A DNA stretch of 50,912 nucleotides from a virus, in IMG/VR virus record IMGVR_UViG_3300031696_000008, positions 1-50,912 of that record; one strand, 5' to 3'. This document shows, one piece after another, positions 39,198 through 47,350 of the stretch. Every line of letters begins with the position of its first letter. The stretch's first letter is position 1. A program made the translations under genes and the position numbers. A model generated the notes under the pieces. The model did no database searches. It saw only the letters and a program-made list of their open reading frames with translations, and was not told the origin of the DNA.

Positions 39198-40540
39198 ACC
39201 TTGAATCCCTCATAATTGTTAGGTTGTTTAGGTGGTTCATCCGTCACGTTGAGGGTTTGTGCAGTATCTTCCACATCATACAGTCTCATCTTAGCCCTGT
39301 CAATACCCACAACGAACTTCTGATTAGCACCAGTTGGATCATTGTATCTGTTCTTCAATTGCTTAATCATTATCTGATTCAAGTTATCCAGTTCTTCAGT
39401 GGATATAAGAGCAAACATTAAGTCAGCCGTTGCTGGTAGACCAAACGATTCAGAAGTATCTTCCAAACCTACATCAGATGATGCAAAACCACTACGTGTT
39501 GTCTGTGTTGCAGTTAGGATTGGTAGATTAAACTCCTGTCCTAAACCACGAAGCTCTTCTGCAATAGCCTTAACATATGTATATGAGTTGATTGAACCAC
39601 CCATAGCCTTCATACGTGAGCTTGAACAGATATTCAAGTAGTCTATGCATATCAATTGAGGTACGAAGTCTCTCTTCAACTGAAGTTCTTTCAATAACGA
39701 TCTAAAGTTATTTGAGTTAGCTGCACCTGTTGGATACTCTTTAATGATTAACTTACCCACACCCTTATCAGTTAGCTTCTTTATCTTATTATCAAACATA
39801 TCTTTAGATAGATTCTCTAATTGATCAATAGGCACATTCAATAAGTTGGCATCGATACGTTCAGCGATCTTTTCCTCAGCCATTTCCATGGTGATATACA
39901 ATACATTCTTCATTTGTGTTAAGGCGCCAGCGGCAACATGACACATGAACAATGATTTACCCACACCAGTACCCGCAAGGGCAACGTTCAAAGTCTTATT
40001 AACTAAACCACCTTTAGTGATCTTGTTAAACATTGATAGGTCGAATGGTAAATGTTCCTCGCTTCTATGATAAAAATCAAATCGTGAGTCAGAATCGTCT
40101 ACATAGTCATGTCCTACGCTAATATCAAAGTTAACACTTAGTGCATCACTTAATACATCGGGTAGGGCATTCTTAGTTAACGTCTCATGCTTACCTTCTA
40201 TGATATTGATTGAATCCATGATGGCAAGATAGATTGCTCTATCCTGACACCACTTTTCTGTATGTTCAATAAGCCAAGGTAATGTTTCTTCTTTACTTTG
40301 TACACTGATCTCCGGAATAAGGGCCAATGAATCAGATCCAACCTTTGTGTTGTTTCTCAATTCAATGCTAAGTGCATCTGCGCTTGGTAGTTTGTTATAT
40401 TTGTTAACAAAGTCTACAAGTTCAGAGAACACTGCACGGTAAGGCTCTTCAAAATATATAAGCTTTAAGTGAGGAATTACGGTTCTAGTGTAATCCTCAT
40501 TAAGCATCAAGTTTCGTAAGATTAATGTTTCAATTTGCAT
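39194..40540 (-). CDS. 41: Replicative DNA helicase gp41 (DnaB-like)
   Basis: The 448-aa protein (T4 gp41: 475 aa) has an N-terminal helical domain and the Walker A AGTGVGKS at about 189-196, NVLYITMEMAEEKIAERI (DnaB motif H1a, about 207-224) and LICIDYLNICSS (Walker B, about 290-301). It unwinds DNA at the fork, loaded by gp59. It is coupled to uvsX by a TAATG overlap, whereas T4 has gene 40 between them. Confidence 0.92.
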   Translation of the reverse strand: MQIETLILRNLMLNEDYTRTVIPHLKLIYFEEPYRAVFSELVDFVNKYNKLPSADALSIELRNNTKVGSDSLALIPEISVQSKEETLPWLIEHTEKWCQDRAIYLAIMDSINIIEGKHETLTKNALPDVLSDALSVNFDISVGHDYVDDSDSRFDFYHRSEEHLPFDLSMFNKITKGGLVNKTLNVALAGTGVGKSLFMCHVAAGALTQMKNVLYITMEMAEEKIAERIDANLLNVPIDQLENLSKDMFDNKIKKLTDKGVGKLIIKEYPTGAANSNNFRSLLKELQLKRDFVPQLICIDYLNICSSSRMKAMGGSINSYTYVKAIAEELRGLGQEFNLPILTATQTTRSGFASSDVGLEDTSESFGLPATADLMFALISTEELDNLNQIMIKQLKNRYNDPTGANQKFVVGIDRAKMRLYDVEDTAQTLNVTDEPPKQPNNYEGFKV

Positions 40541-41589
40541 TAAATATCCATATCTTCAGGTGATGATTTGATCATACTCGCATGACCTACTTCGTACTTC
40601 TTCTTAAGGTACGCTTTAAAGTCTGTGTTCTTAAAGATAGGTTCCCAGAAAGCTTCCGTAAGAGTTTCAGCTGCACGAACTTTCTTCTCTTCAACCTCTC
40701 CAGTCTCTTTATCCACTTTGGAGTACCAACCAATGTTAGGCTTAACTACATATCCACCTTCCATTGCTACATCTAATAGACCAGAGTAACGTTCGATACC
40801 ACCTTCCCATGTAACACTAATAGGGATCTTAGACTTCTCACGTACAAACCTAGATTTCTCTACGTTAATCACGAAGTTATACCCCATGATCTCAGTGCCT
40901 TTCTTTTCTTGCTGGCGTCCAATGATCCAGATGTTATCACTTGAGTAATAAATACCTGTTCCACCTGACACTACAGCCTTACTGAACATCTCCATGGTTT
41001 GATATGTATGGTTAACAGCAATTAATGGAATGTCTCTCATGGTTAAATATGGAGTTGTCATTCGGAATAAACCCTTAAGGGCTTTTGCTCTTGACATATC
41101 AGCCACAGACTTTCCGTCCATAGCATCATCCATTTCCTTCTTAGAGGCAAGGTTACCAATAGAGTCAATAACAATAATGACTTTATCTTTGCGTTCGATA
41201 TTCTCTAATTGATTGATTAGATCGAACTTCAGTTCTTCCACATTAGCAATAGGGCTATGTAGAACTCGAGAAGTATCAATACCGAACGACTTAAAGTATT
41301 GTTGCGGGCTACCAAACTCTGAATCATAGAATAACAAAACAGCATCGTCATACTTTGCTAAGTATGCTGCTGCCATTAACAAGGCAAACGAAGTCTTAAA
41401 ATGCTTCGATGGTCCTGCTAATACTGTTAGTCCTGAACTCAGTCCTCCGTCTGGATCACCAGATAGTGCAACGTTAATCATTGGGACCGGTGTGGGAACC
41501 AGGTCCTTGCCAGAGAATAACTTAGATTTATCGAGAACTGCTGTCTCTTTAATCCGGCTATTCTTCTGAAGTTTATCCATTATGCCCAT
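40540..41589 (-). CDS. uvsX: RecA-like recombinase UvsX
   Basis: The 349-aa protein has a Walker A of the T4 form, GPSKHFKTS, at residues 59-67 and Walker B KVIIVIDSIGNL at about 136-147, and the overall size of T4 UvsX (391 aa). It pairs strands in recombination-dependent replication and repair. The ATG has an AAGGAGC site. An early-type promoter lies 31 nt upstream, so uvsX-41-cd form one early unit. Confidence 0.92.
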   Translation of the reverse strand: MGIMDKLQKNSRIKETAVLDKSKLFSGKDLVPTPVPMINVALSGDPDGGLSSGLTVLAGPSKHFKTSFALLMAAAYLAKYDDAVLLFYDSEFGSPQQYFKSFGIDTSRVLHSPIANVEELKFDLINQLENIERKDKVIIVIDSIGNLASKKEMDDAMDGKSVADMSRAKALKGLFRMTTPYLTMRDIPLIAVNHTYQTMEMFSKAVVSGGTGIYYSSDNIWIIGRQQEKKGTEIMGYNFVINVEKSRFVREKSKIPISVTWEGGIERYSGLLDVAMEGGYVVKPNIGWYSKVDKETGEVEEKKVRAAETLTEAFWEPIFKNTDFKAYLKKKYEVGHASMIKSSPEDMDI

Positions 41590-41619
41590 GTATTTGCTCC
41601 TTTATTAATTTATGTGTCT

Positions 41620-41647
41620 ATTATAACATGAATTGTGCTAATGTACA
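41620..41647 (-). promoter_or_regulatory. Early-type promoter for uvsX-41-cd
   Basis: The minus strand reads TGTACA, 16 bp, TGTTATAAT. It overlaps the last codons of the SGNH-like gene. Confidence 0.75.
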
Positions 41648-42586
41648 CTCTTCTTCACCAAATAGTTTTCGTCTATAACACTCTGGTGAGATGTGAACAC
41701 TTGACATGTTCTCCATCTTAAGTTTGGCATAAGCCTCAGGATCCATGGTTAACCATTCAGTGGGATACATAACCTTATTCATACCAAGTTCATCCATGGC
41801 ATCAATGATTTCATTTAATACCTGCTTACGATCTGCAATGCTACCCCAAAACGGTTGACCTTTATAGTAACCAGTCTTAGGTAGTTTCCTTCCTTCGAAT
41901 TCTATTGGCCAAGGTACAGCATATTCAACTGGGATACCAAGACTATCGCCGAATTCCTTATAGGATTTCCACATCTCTTTAACACTAACACGTGCAAATA
42001 TCTTTGCATCATTTATCCTGCATATATGGTGTCTAATATCGATGTTACCAAAGACCAACGTTATGCCTTTTAGATTATTGCACTCAGCAATATGATCTCT
42101 TACATACGAGAAATCAGATTTTAATTGACCGTTGAGTGTCATACCGTTGGTCTTAACAATCATGCTACCTTCAGGGGCAAAGGCTGCAGTGTGACTATCA
42201 CCTATAGTTAACCATTCGGCGTCTAAGCCGGTGGACATTAGTGTTTCGGCACCGTCGCATTTCTCTTGGACACGAGCGCACCAGTCTTTGTCTAAGACAT
42301 CTTTACGTTTGGCTAGCATGTTTCCATAGGGAGGGCAGTCCATATCTAATGAAATTACATGCTCTGCATCTAGGAAATTGTCGATGCTTTCTTTAAGAGC
42401 ATCATTGAATCCACCAAATAGATTGATAGATCCACCGAAGTTAACTCCATGGTCAAGGTATAATAACTCAACCTTTTTGTTGGAGTGGTTAATGCCACAG
42501 TTTAAATTCTCTGCCCAGCTACGAGCCCAACCATATCCATGACTGTTTGTCTTACGAGGGATTCTACTAAAAGTACCAGTTATCAT
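41621..42586 (-). CDS. SGNH/GDSL-like hydrolase, 321 aa, in the base-modification cassette
   Basis: The central TIGDSHTAAFA (about 127-137, GDSH at 129-132) is an SGNH block I, LVFGNIDIRHHICR (about 177-190) fits block III with a conserved Asn-like position, and VHISPECYRR near the C-terminus could supply block V His. The N-terminal 100 residues (YLDHGVNFGGSINLFGGFNDAL, then SLDMDCPPYGNM) form an extra domain I do not recognise. SGNH proteins act as esterases or acyltransferases. Its place beside the dCMP hydroxymethylase cassette suggests a nucleotide or DNA modification role, as an inference. Confidence 0.55.
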   Translation of the reverse strand: MITGTFSRIPRKTNSHGYGWARSWAENLNCGINHSNKKVELLYLDHGVNFGGSINLFGGFNDALKESIDNFLDAEHVISLDMDCPPYGNMLAKRKDVLDKDWCARVQEKCDGAETLMSTGLDAEWLTIGDSHTAAFAPEGSMIVKTNGMTLNGQLKSDFSYVRDHIAECNNLKGITLVFGNIDIRHHICRINDAKIFARVSVKEMWKSYKEFGDSLGIPVEYAVPWPIEFEGRKLPKTGYYKGQPFWGSIADRKQVLNEIIDAMDELGMNKVMYPTEWLTMDPEAYAKLKMENMSSVHISPECYRRKLFGEEECTLAQFML

Positions 42587-42606
42587 TTTTTCTCCTTACA
42601 GGTTGT

Positions 42607-42634
42607 ATTATATCACAGTTTTAATGGAAGTACA
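42607..42634 (-). promoter_or_regulatory. Early-type promoter for the SGNH-like gene
   Basis: The minus strand reads TGTACT, 16 bp, TGATATAAT, 21 nt upstream of the ATG at 42586. It directly follows the stop of the PLP-like gene. Confidence 0.75.
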
Positions 42635-43513
42635 TCATAAATATTTGTCCCACTGTCTATAACTATCTGTTCGGTCGTAGATACCTATGTCCTCTAAGAC
42701 TGGTTCAGCACCAACGTTCCAAAACAATATGTCCTTATCAGTATTCTTAGGAATATACTTCCAGATCTTACCGTCATATGTGGCTATACAAGGAAATGGT
42801 GGTAGGTTCTCTGCCTTCTCAGACTGAGTAAATGCTAACTTCTCTGAGATAACATCAGCTCGTCCTAATTCGCCAGCCTTCATGTTCCTTGCCACAGCCA
42901 CTGATGTGAACTTAGCATTAGGCCAAGCGATCTGTAAAGACCTTGTGAGTACACCAGTTGATGTTGCAACGTAGACTTCATCAGGTTCTTTTAATTGAGA
43001 GGCCACTTTAACCATGGCTGCAGTGACCAACCTATGCTTAAGTCCTAGGGGGATAAAGAAGTAACCATTAAGGTTTGAATCTTCTTTGGCGATACGGTTA
43101 AGGTTCGGCATGGCTGCAATACGATGGAAGCTGACGTCAGCCCCTTGTTCAATGCAACATGCTTGGTGATGTGATATGAGTTTGCTTGAAGGCATATAGA
43201 GACGTACTTTCTTACCATGTCTCTTAGCTACATCCAATATACTTAGACCAGCAAGACCAGTCCTAGGTTGCACATAGCTAACCGTGTCAGCTTTAATGGT
43301 GGACATTAGTAAATCAGCACCACGGATTTTAGTTCCAACGACCATGTCATCTCTTACACAACGAATACCGTCATGCATAGTTTCAACAATAGGTGGGTTA
43401 GGATCTTCCCAATCACCAGCAAGATCTAAATAATAGTTCTTAGCTTCTTGTGGACTCATTCCCAATTCGATATCAATGTTTCTACCGTCTTGTACGTGAA
43501 TGTTATGTGCCAT
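42635..43513 (-). CDS. Fold-type II PLP-dependent enzyme-like protein, 292 aa
   Basis: RDDMVVGTKIRGADLL at residues 54-69 resembles the lysine region of ACC deaminase/cysteine synthase relatives (Lys62). QPRTGLAGLSILDVAKRHGKKVRLYMP (82-108) is the substrate-loop and Rossmann-like segment, and ATSTGVLTRSL (183-193) stands at the phosphate-binding loop. The fold-type II family makes or breaks bonds at the beta or alpha carbon of amino acids. It is the fourth gene of the transcript that starts with Nmad1-like and dCMP hydroxymethylase. An activity on an amino-acid donor or adduct of a modified base is inferred. Confidence 0.55.
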   Translation of the reverse strand: MAHNIHVQDGRNIDIELGMSPQEAKNYYLDLAGDWEDPNPPIVETMHDGIRCVRDDMVVGTKIRGADLLMSTIKADTVSYVQPRTGLAGLSILDVAKRHGKKVRLYMPSSKLISHHQACCIEQGADVSFHRIAAMPNLNRIAKEDSNLNGYFFIPLGLKHRLVTAAMVKVASQLKEPDEVYVATSTGVLTRSLQIAWPNAKFTSVAVARNMKAGELGRADVISEKLAFTQSEKAENLPPFPCIATYDGKIWKYIPKNTDKDILFWNVGAEPVLEDIGIYDRTDSYRQWDKYL

Positions 43514-43522
43514 TATGTAAAC

Positions 43523-44527
43523 CTATATTGGTAATGTGTTATTTAGATCACGTGGTGATCCCTGTCGTTGATCCCAGCCAGATACCCAGCCTGAACTATT
43601 ACTTATATTCGAGGGAACGTGATCGTATGTGCCGTTACCCCTTGGTACATAATTCTGTCCAAAGCGAACGAAGTCACACATAACATCCTCTAAGTCTTTA
43701 GCCTTACCACCAGTTCTTTCAACCAATAGATCCATGAACTCATCAGCTTTATATCCTGTGGATAACTTCTTCATGCAACGTATTGCATTGTTACCAAGGT
43801 ATGTGTGTGAATCCACATCAACCAGTTCAGGATAGTAGTCAGAACAATCCATAGAGAAGGCAGCATATTGAAAGTTAAACTTCCTATGACCCATCTTAGC
43901 ATTGTGTTCATTCAAATAATCTACGATCTCTTTATGGCCACGCTTCTTTTGCAATAGAAAGGTTGCAGCACTCGACATTAACTCAGGCAATTCCTTTGTC
44001 ATAAAGTCAACATTGGTTGTACCTTTCTTAGGAGCTGGTGGTTGGTTACCTGTAGAAGTAAAGATTGGACCTCTTGCTTTAGACTCTATTAAGTCCTCAG
44101 CCATATCCTGCATGTCTCTATGTCTGCCCCAACGTTGGATAATGTTGTTACGGTATCCATGATCATTCTCAAATGAAGCACCTGAACCAGTGATACGGTG
44201 ACACATCATGACATACAACCATGTAGGTAGATCCCATTGAATGGTATCGTTATCCGTATTAAGTTCACGTCTTGATGTGTTCTGCCATCTCCACTTAGGG
44301 GTCTTAGATCCAAACTTTAGGTCTTGCAATACATTAGAAAAGCCTGCTGCGTTTCTCGTCTTACAATCGTAGATCTCTACCTGCTGGAGGAGAGGATCAT
44401 TGACAAAAGAATTTGCCTCTGGCCCTTCATAATCTAATGGTCCCCAATTGACATTATCCTGAAGCCATGCGGCCTTAGGATAATAGTAATTAGTGAGAAC
44501 ATCTAGGGCTTCTTCGTTAAGCCACAT
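43523..44527 (-). CDS. Putative DNA base-hypermodification transferase (aGPT-PPlase/amino acid:DNA transferase-like)
   Basis: The 334-aa protein has CHRITGSGASFENDHGYRNN at residues 109-128, with DCKTRNAAGF near 54-63 and a C-terminal VMCDFVRFGQNYVPRGNG. The helical composition and RxTGSGASF...HGY motif recall the proteins that add groups to hydroxymethyl-pyrimidines in hypermodified phage DNA, described as relatives of helix-hairpin-helix glycosylases. I rely on memory of that pattern, so the family is tentative. The context is strong: its ATG overlaps the end of the dCMP hydroxymethylase gene by 11 nt, in the slot of T4 beta-glucosyltransferase. Confidence 0.45.
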   Translation of the reverse strand: MWLNEEALDVLTNYYYPKAAWLQDNVNWGPLDYEGPEANSFVNDPLLQQVEIYDCKTRNAAGFSNVLQDLKFGSKTPKWRWQNTSRRELNTDNDTIQWDLPTWLYVMMCHRITGSGASFENDHGYRNNIIQRWGRHRDMQDMAEDLIESKARGPIFTSTGNQPPAPKKGTTNVDFMTKELPELMSSAATFLLQKKRGHKEIVDYLNEHNAKMGHRKFNFQYAAFSMDCSDYYPELVDVDSHTYLGNNAIRCMKKLSTGYKADEFMDLLVERTGGKAKDLEDVMCDFVRFGQNYVPRGNGTYDHVPSNISNSSGWVSGWDQRQGSPRDLNNTLPI

Positions 44528-45215
44528 TAGGCATTACCGGACCAGGAGTAATTAGATCAAAGTGCTTTTCATATACATGCATATTCTGTACCTGCCATAT
44601 CATTTTGCCTGGAAGAACTTCAAGGTCATTAGCTAATTCGTTTAGCACATACTTCTGCCAAGCGTAATCGTTCTTATAACCATACACTACATCATTAGAC
44701 CTCATTTGTACAACGCAATCTAACTTACCATCTCTTATATAATAAGTCACAGTGTTAGTGCATATAAAGTCTGACATACCCTTATAGTTATACTGATTCC
44801 ACATGGTAGGTCTAGTGTAGATCATCTCAGCCCTACGACTATTAGGATTTGCAATTAACTCTTCTAATACATGTTCGTATTGAAAGCTATTGTCCTCTGA
44901 GTATATTAGATGACCATAGTTAGAATTGATATATCCATCAGGTGATGCTGCGTATTGCCACGCTGCTGGTGGTTTACGGCCATCAGTGTATATGTCATTG
45001 ACATTTAATGACTGACACATATACCATTCAATCTCTTTTTTGATATACTCTGCGTTAGGTTCACCAAAGATAGATGGTTCATCAGCAAGAAAGGATGCAC
45101 CAATAAGTTCAATGCATTTAACGCCAGTCTTATCGGTGGTCATATTCATATCACACTGCTTAGAGGATATGAAATACGACCGTACATCTTTTACTCTATA
45201 CGGATTTATCATCAT
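44517..45215 (-). CDS. 42: dCMP hydroxymethylase (T4 gp42-like)
   Basis: The 232-aa protein aligns with T4 gp42 (246 aa) over almost its whole length: IELIGASFLADEPSIFG (35-51), INSNYGHLIYSEDN (96-109), NPNSRRAEMIYTRPTM (123-138), FICTNTVTYYIRD (150-162) and RSNDVVYGYKNDYAWQKYV (172-190). The catalytic Cys is Cys152. Asp183 occupies the T4 Asp179 position that selects dCMP; hydroxymethylases for dUMP and thymidylate synthases have Asn there. It converts dCMP to 5-hydroxymethyl-dCMP. It overlaps the Nmad1-like gene by 20 nt. Confidence 0.92.
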   Translation of the reverse strand: MMINPYRVKDVRSYFISSKQCDMNMTTDKTGVKCIELIGASFLADEPSIFGEPNAEYIKKEIEWYMCQSLNVNDIYTDGRKPPAAWQYAASPDGYINSNYGHLIYSEDNSFQYEHVLEELIANPNSRRAEMIYTRPTMWNQYNYKGMSDFICTNTVTYYIRDGKLDCVVQMRSNDVVYGYKNDYAWQKYVLNELANDLEVLPGKMIWQVQNMHVYEKHFDLITPGPVMPNVA

Positions 45216-45534
45216 TTTTAGGCCTATTTAAATAATCAAGTGTTGTGTCCTGCCCTTCCATTTGACCACGGATATATGCCACAGCAAAAGATGCATAGTT
45301 AATAAGATCTTTGTATGTGTCCTCCAATGATTCAAAGTTATTGGCTTCGCCTGATTCAAGTAAAGATTGGGCACGTAACATTTTACCGTGCATGGTATCA
45401 TGAATTGAATCAACTCCACGTCGATAATGCATTGCTTGTTTCACTTGTGAATTTGGATTCTGATAGTCTTGGGACTTCTTAGATTGTAACTCAGCACATT
45501 CTTGAAGAACTAAGATTGATTCTTTTTGTTTCAT
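45196..45534 (-). CDS. Nmad1-like protein (DUF1599 type), 112 aa
   Basis: The protein reads LVLQECAELQSKKSQDYQNPNSQVKQAMHYRRGVDSIHDTMHGKMLRAQSLLESG and FESLEDTYKDLINYASFAVAYI. The SQDYQNP and DTYKDLINYA blocks are typical of the DUF1599 family, also named nucleotide modification associated domain 1. It is the first gene of the transcript that contains dCMP hydroxymethylase. An AAAGGAG site precedes the ATG and an early-type promoter lies 27 nt upstream. Its precise role in base modification is not known. Confidence 0.7.
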   Translation of the reverse strand: MKQKESILVLQECAELQSKKSQDYQNPNSQVKQAMHYRRGVDSIHDTMHGKMLRAQSLLESGEANNFESLEDTYKDLINYASFAVAYIRGQMEGQDTTLDYLNRPKNDDKSV

Positions 45535-45560
45535 GGATACTCCTTTTGGTTATGTAATAC

Positions 45561-45588
45561 ATTATATCATACTTTTGCTGGAAGTACA
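45561..45588 (-). promoter_or_regulatory. Early-type promoter for the hydroxymethylase/hypermodification operon
   Basis: The minus strand reads TGTACT, 16 bp, TGATATAAT, 27 nt upstream of the ATG at 45534. Confidence 0.75.
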
Positions 45589-46064
45589 TACTTTTGGGGT
45601 CTATAATATCTATAGCTCGAGTCGTGGATGCTTCTAGAGGTTTCATCTAAAGTTTCTTTTGCATCCTTAAAGTCTAATCCCTCTATGGTAATCATATCAC
45701 CTAACACGTATGATCGTTCAAAATGAGGGAATGTAGTATAGAAGAAGAAATAGTTTAGCTGCCCCATCTTAATAGATTGAACAAACTGATCGAACTTCTC
45801 TTTTGTGTCAATACTAAAGTACTGTGACATTACGTGCTTAACATCAACAAATTTAAAGAACGGCAATATGACGTCATGTCGCCAGTTGTTAGGAGATGTG
45901 AATCCTAGTTGTAACAGATACCATTCAAACAAGAAGAAGTCACAGTTTTTCTTACTAGAAAGATTGGCGGTTGCCCACATGTTATCACGGTAATCTAAAA
46001 ACTCTTGGGTTACTTCTATGACTAAAGGAAATCCTCTTAAGAACGTTTCCCTATACGTTTCCAT
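45567..46064 (-). CDS. Hypothetical protein, 165 aa
   Basis: I place the start at 46064 (METYRETFLRGFPLVIE), which overlaps the primase-like gene by 14 nt; the longer frame to 46226 would overlap it by 176 nt. The protein is rich in Phe, Tyr and Trp and has CDFFLFEWYLLQLGFTSPNNWRHD and LNYFFFYTTFPHFE segments. I do not recognise it. Its 3' end carries the -35 region of the modification operon promoter. Confidence 0.55.
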   Translation of the reverse strand: METYRETFLRGFPLVIEVTQEFLDYRDNMWATANLSSKKNCDFFLFEWYLLQLGFTSPNNWRHDVILPFFKFVDVKHVMSQYFSIDTKEKFDQFVQSIKMGQLNYFFFYTTFPHFERSYVLGDMITIEGLDFKDAKETLDETSRSIHDSSYRYYRPQKYVLPAKV

Positions 46065-46974
46065 AGACGAATTCGATTGCTCGATCTGCTTCTTTGTCGA
46101 AGGGTCTGGTTTTATACCAATTTCCGTTCTCATAATCAATTTCCTTACATAATATAGTGATCTCTGCTGCAGTGATGTTGTATTTTTTACGTACGGCATT
46201 ACCTGCAATAGAAACCATAATGGCATACATCTTTGTATACCAACCAGAGTCGGAGATTTGGTTATACTCCTTAACTAATTTGTTGTTAACGAATGGGCAA
46301 TCTCTGTAGTTGCTCCATGTTATGCTCGTGTTTGTCATTTCATTCTTACGATGGGCAAGAAGCTGACGACGAATTTCAGGTGGGAGATGATCTAATAGAC
46401 CACCGGATCTCTCAACATAATCATGCTTAGCCATAATCTCATATGGATTCATGATCATACTAGAGGTATTTTGGAAGATAAAGTTATATGCCCCGTCATA
46501 AAGACCGGGGATATAATACATACGACTGAGATCCTTTGTTTGGGGATCTCCAATGTCACCTAATTCTTTATTAAGAGCAAACCAAAAGTGTTTAATCTTA
46601 TCCTTAGGGACATCATCGCTTAGGGGAAATACTATTCTAAACTTTGGATGTTCTTTAGTGGATGACGCTGTGGAATATATAATGTTATTCCATTTGCCAT
46701 AGTTATTATAAAGTTCTTTCTCAAGGTCTCCATCAAATACATGTTCATCCACATCCACTGCACACCATCCAGCCCAACAGATCACACTAGCATTAGAACG
46801 GGTTGTACCCTCTTCATATACTGCTGGTGATATCAATGTGGCTGACTTCTTATCCTTACGGGGCAACATAGCAAGATCCAAAAACAGTTTGTCAAATGAT
46901 TCCGTATCATTAAAGTCTACACGTTTATGGGTCTTGTTGTCGAACACCGATTTGAATAATGTAAGTGATTTCAT
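46051..46974 (-). CDS. Primase-like protein (archaeo-eukaryotic primase/PrimPol type), 307 aa
   Basis: WAGWCAVDVDEHVF (about 67-80) gives the DxD metal motif of AEP primases, STASSTKEHPKFRIVFPLSDD (about 100-120) resembles the SxH/RxxxP region, and TKDLSRMYYIPGLYDG (about 145-160) the R..ylPG region seen in phage PrimPol relatives. The C-terminal third (GNAVRKKYNITAAEI...) looks like a PriCT-type helical tail. No T4 gp61-like (DnaG-type) primase is seen in this window, so it may prime replication. It lies between gene 43 and the modification operon. Confidence 0.55.
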   Translation of the reverse strand: MKSLTLFKSVFDNKTHKRVDFNDTESFDKLFLDLAMLPRKDKKSATLISPAVYEEGTTRSNASVICWAGWCAVDVDEHVFDGDLEKELYNNYGKWNNIIYSTASSTKEHPKFRIVFPLSDDVPKDKIKHFWFALNKELGDIGDPQTKDLSRMYYIPGLYDGAYNFIFQNTSSMIMNPYEIMAKHDYVERSGGLLDHLPPEIRRQLLAHRKNEMTNTSITWSNYRDCPFVNNKLVKEYNQISDSGWYTKMYAIMVSIAGNAVRKKYNITAAEITILCKEIDYENGNWYKTRPFDKEADRAIEFVYGNV

Positions 46975-47219
46975 TTTTTCTTAAAAACTAACTCGTTTTC
47001 CATTGTGCCGTAAGTGACTGAAATACTATAGCTACCTTTATTGGTTATAAGCTCAAAGCCATTAAAGCTTTTCACCTTCTCCTTGGTTTTGCTCTCTAAG
47101 TAATTCTTTAGATCCGTTAAGCTTCCCCAACTACGTGTTAGATGTTTAGCTGCAGGATCCACCACCTTTTTCTTAGCAGCGGGTTTCTTTTTAACTACTA
47201 CCTTCTTAGGGGTTTTCAT
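46971..47219 (-). CDS. Lys-rich small protein, 82 aa
   Basis: The ATG at 47219 overlaps the TGA of the 44-aa gene (ATGA). The first 30 residues are Lys/Val/Ala-rich (KTPKKVVVKKKPAAKKKVV), like a histone H1-type tail. The rest is a small compact domain (LTRSWGSLTDLKNYLES...SYSISVTYG). DNA binding is likely; the family is unknown. Confidence 0.6.
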   Translation of the reverse strand: MKTPKKVVVKKKPAAKKKVVDPAAKHLTRSWGSLTDLKNYLESKTKEKVKSFNGFELITNKGSYSISVTYGTMENELVFKKK

Positions 47220-47350
47220 AACTCTTCGTCTTTCTTCCATAAGGCGAATTGCTTACACCATTTGGTATGCTCTTCTAAGGTCACAGTGTATATGTCACTG
47301 TTCTTATACATCTGCAACCACAGATCATATGTTATCTTAGCCTTTTGCAT
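47216..47350 (-). CDS. Hypothetical protein, 44 aa
   Basis: The start at 47350 (MQKAKITYDLWLQMYKNSD) overlaps the end of the MazG-like gene by 14 nt and has AAGG before it; earlier Mets lie deep in that gene. The peptide is helical, with three Trp. It is unrecognised; it is supported by overlaps at both ends. Confidence 0.5.
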   Translation of the reverse strand: MQKAKITYDLWLQMYKNSDIYTVTLEEHTKWCKQFALWKKDEEL

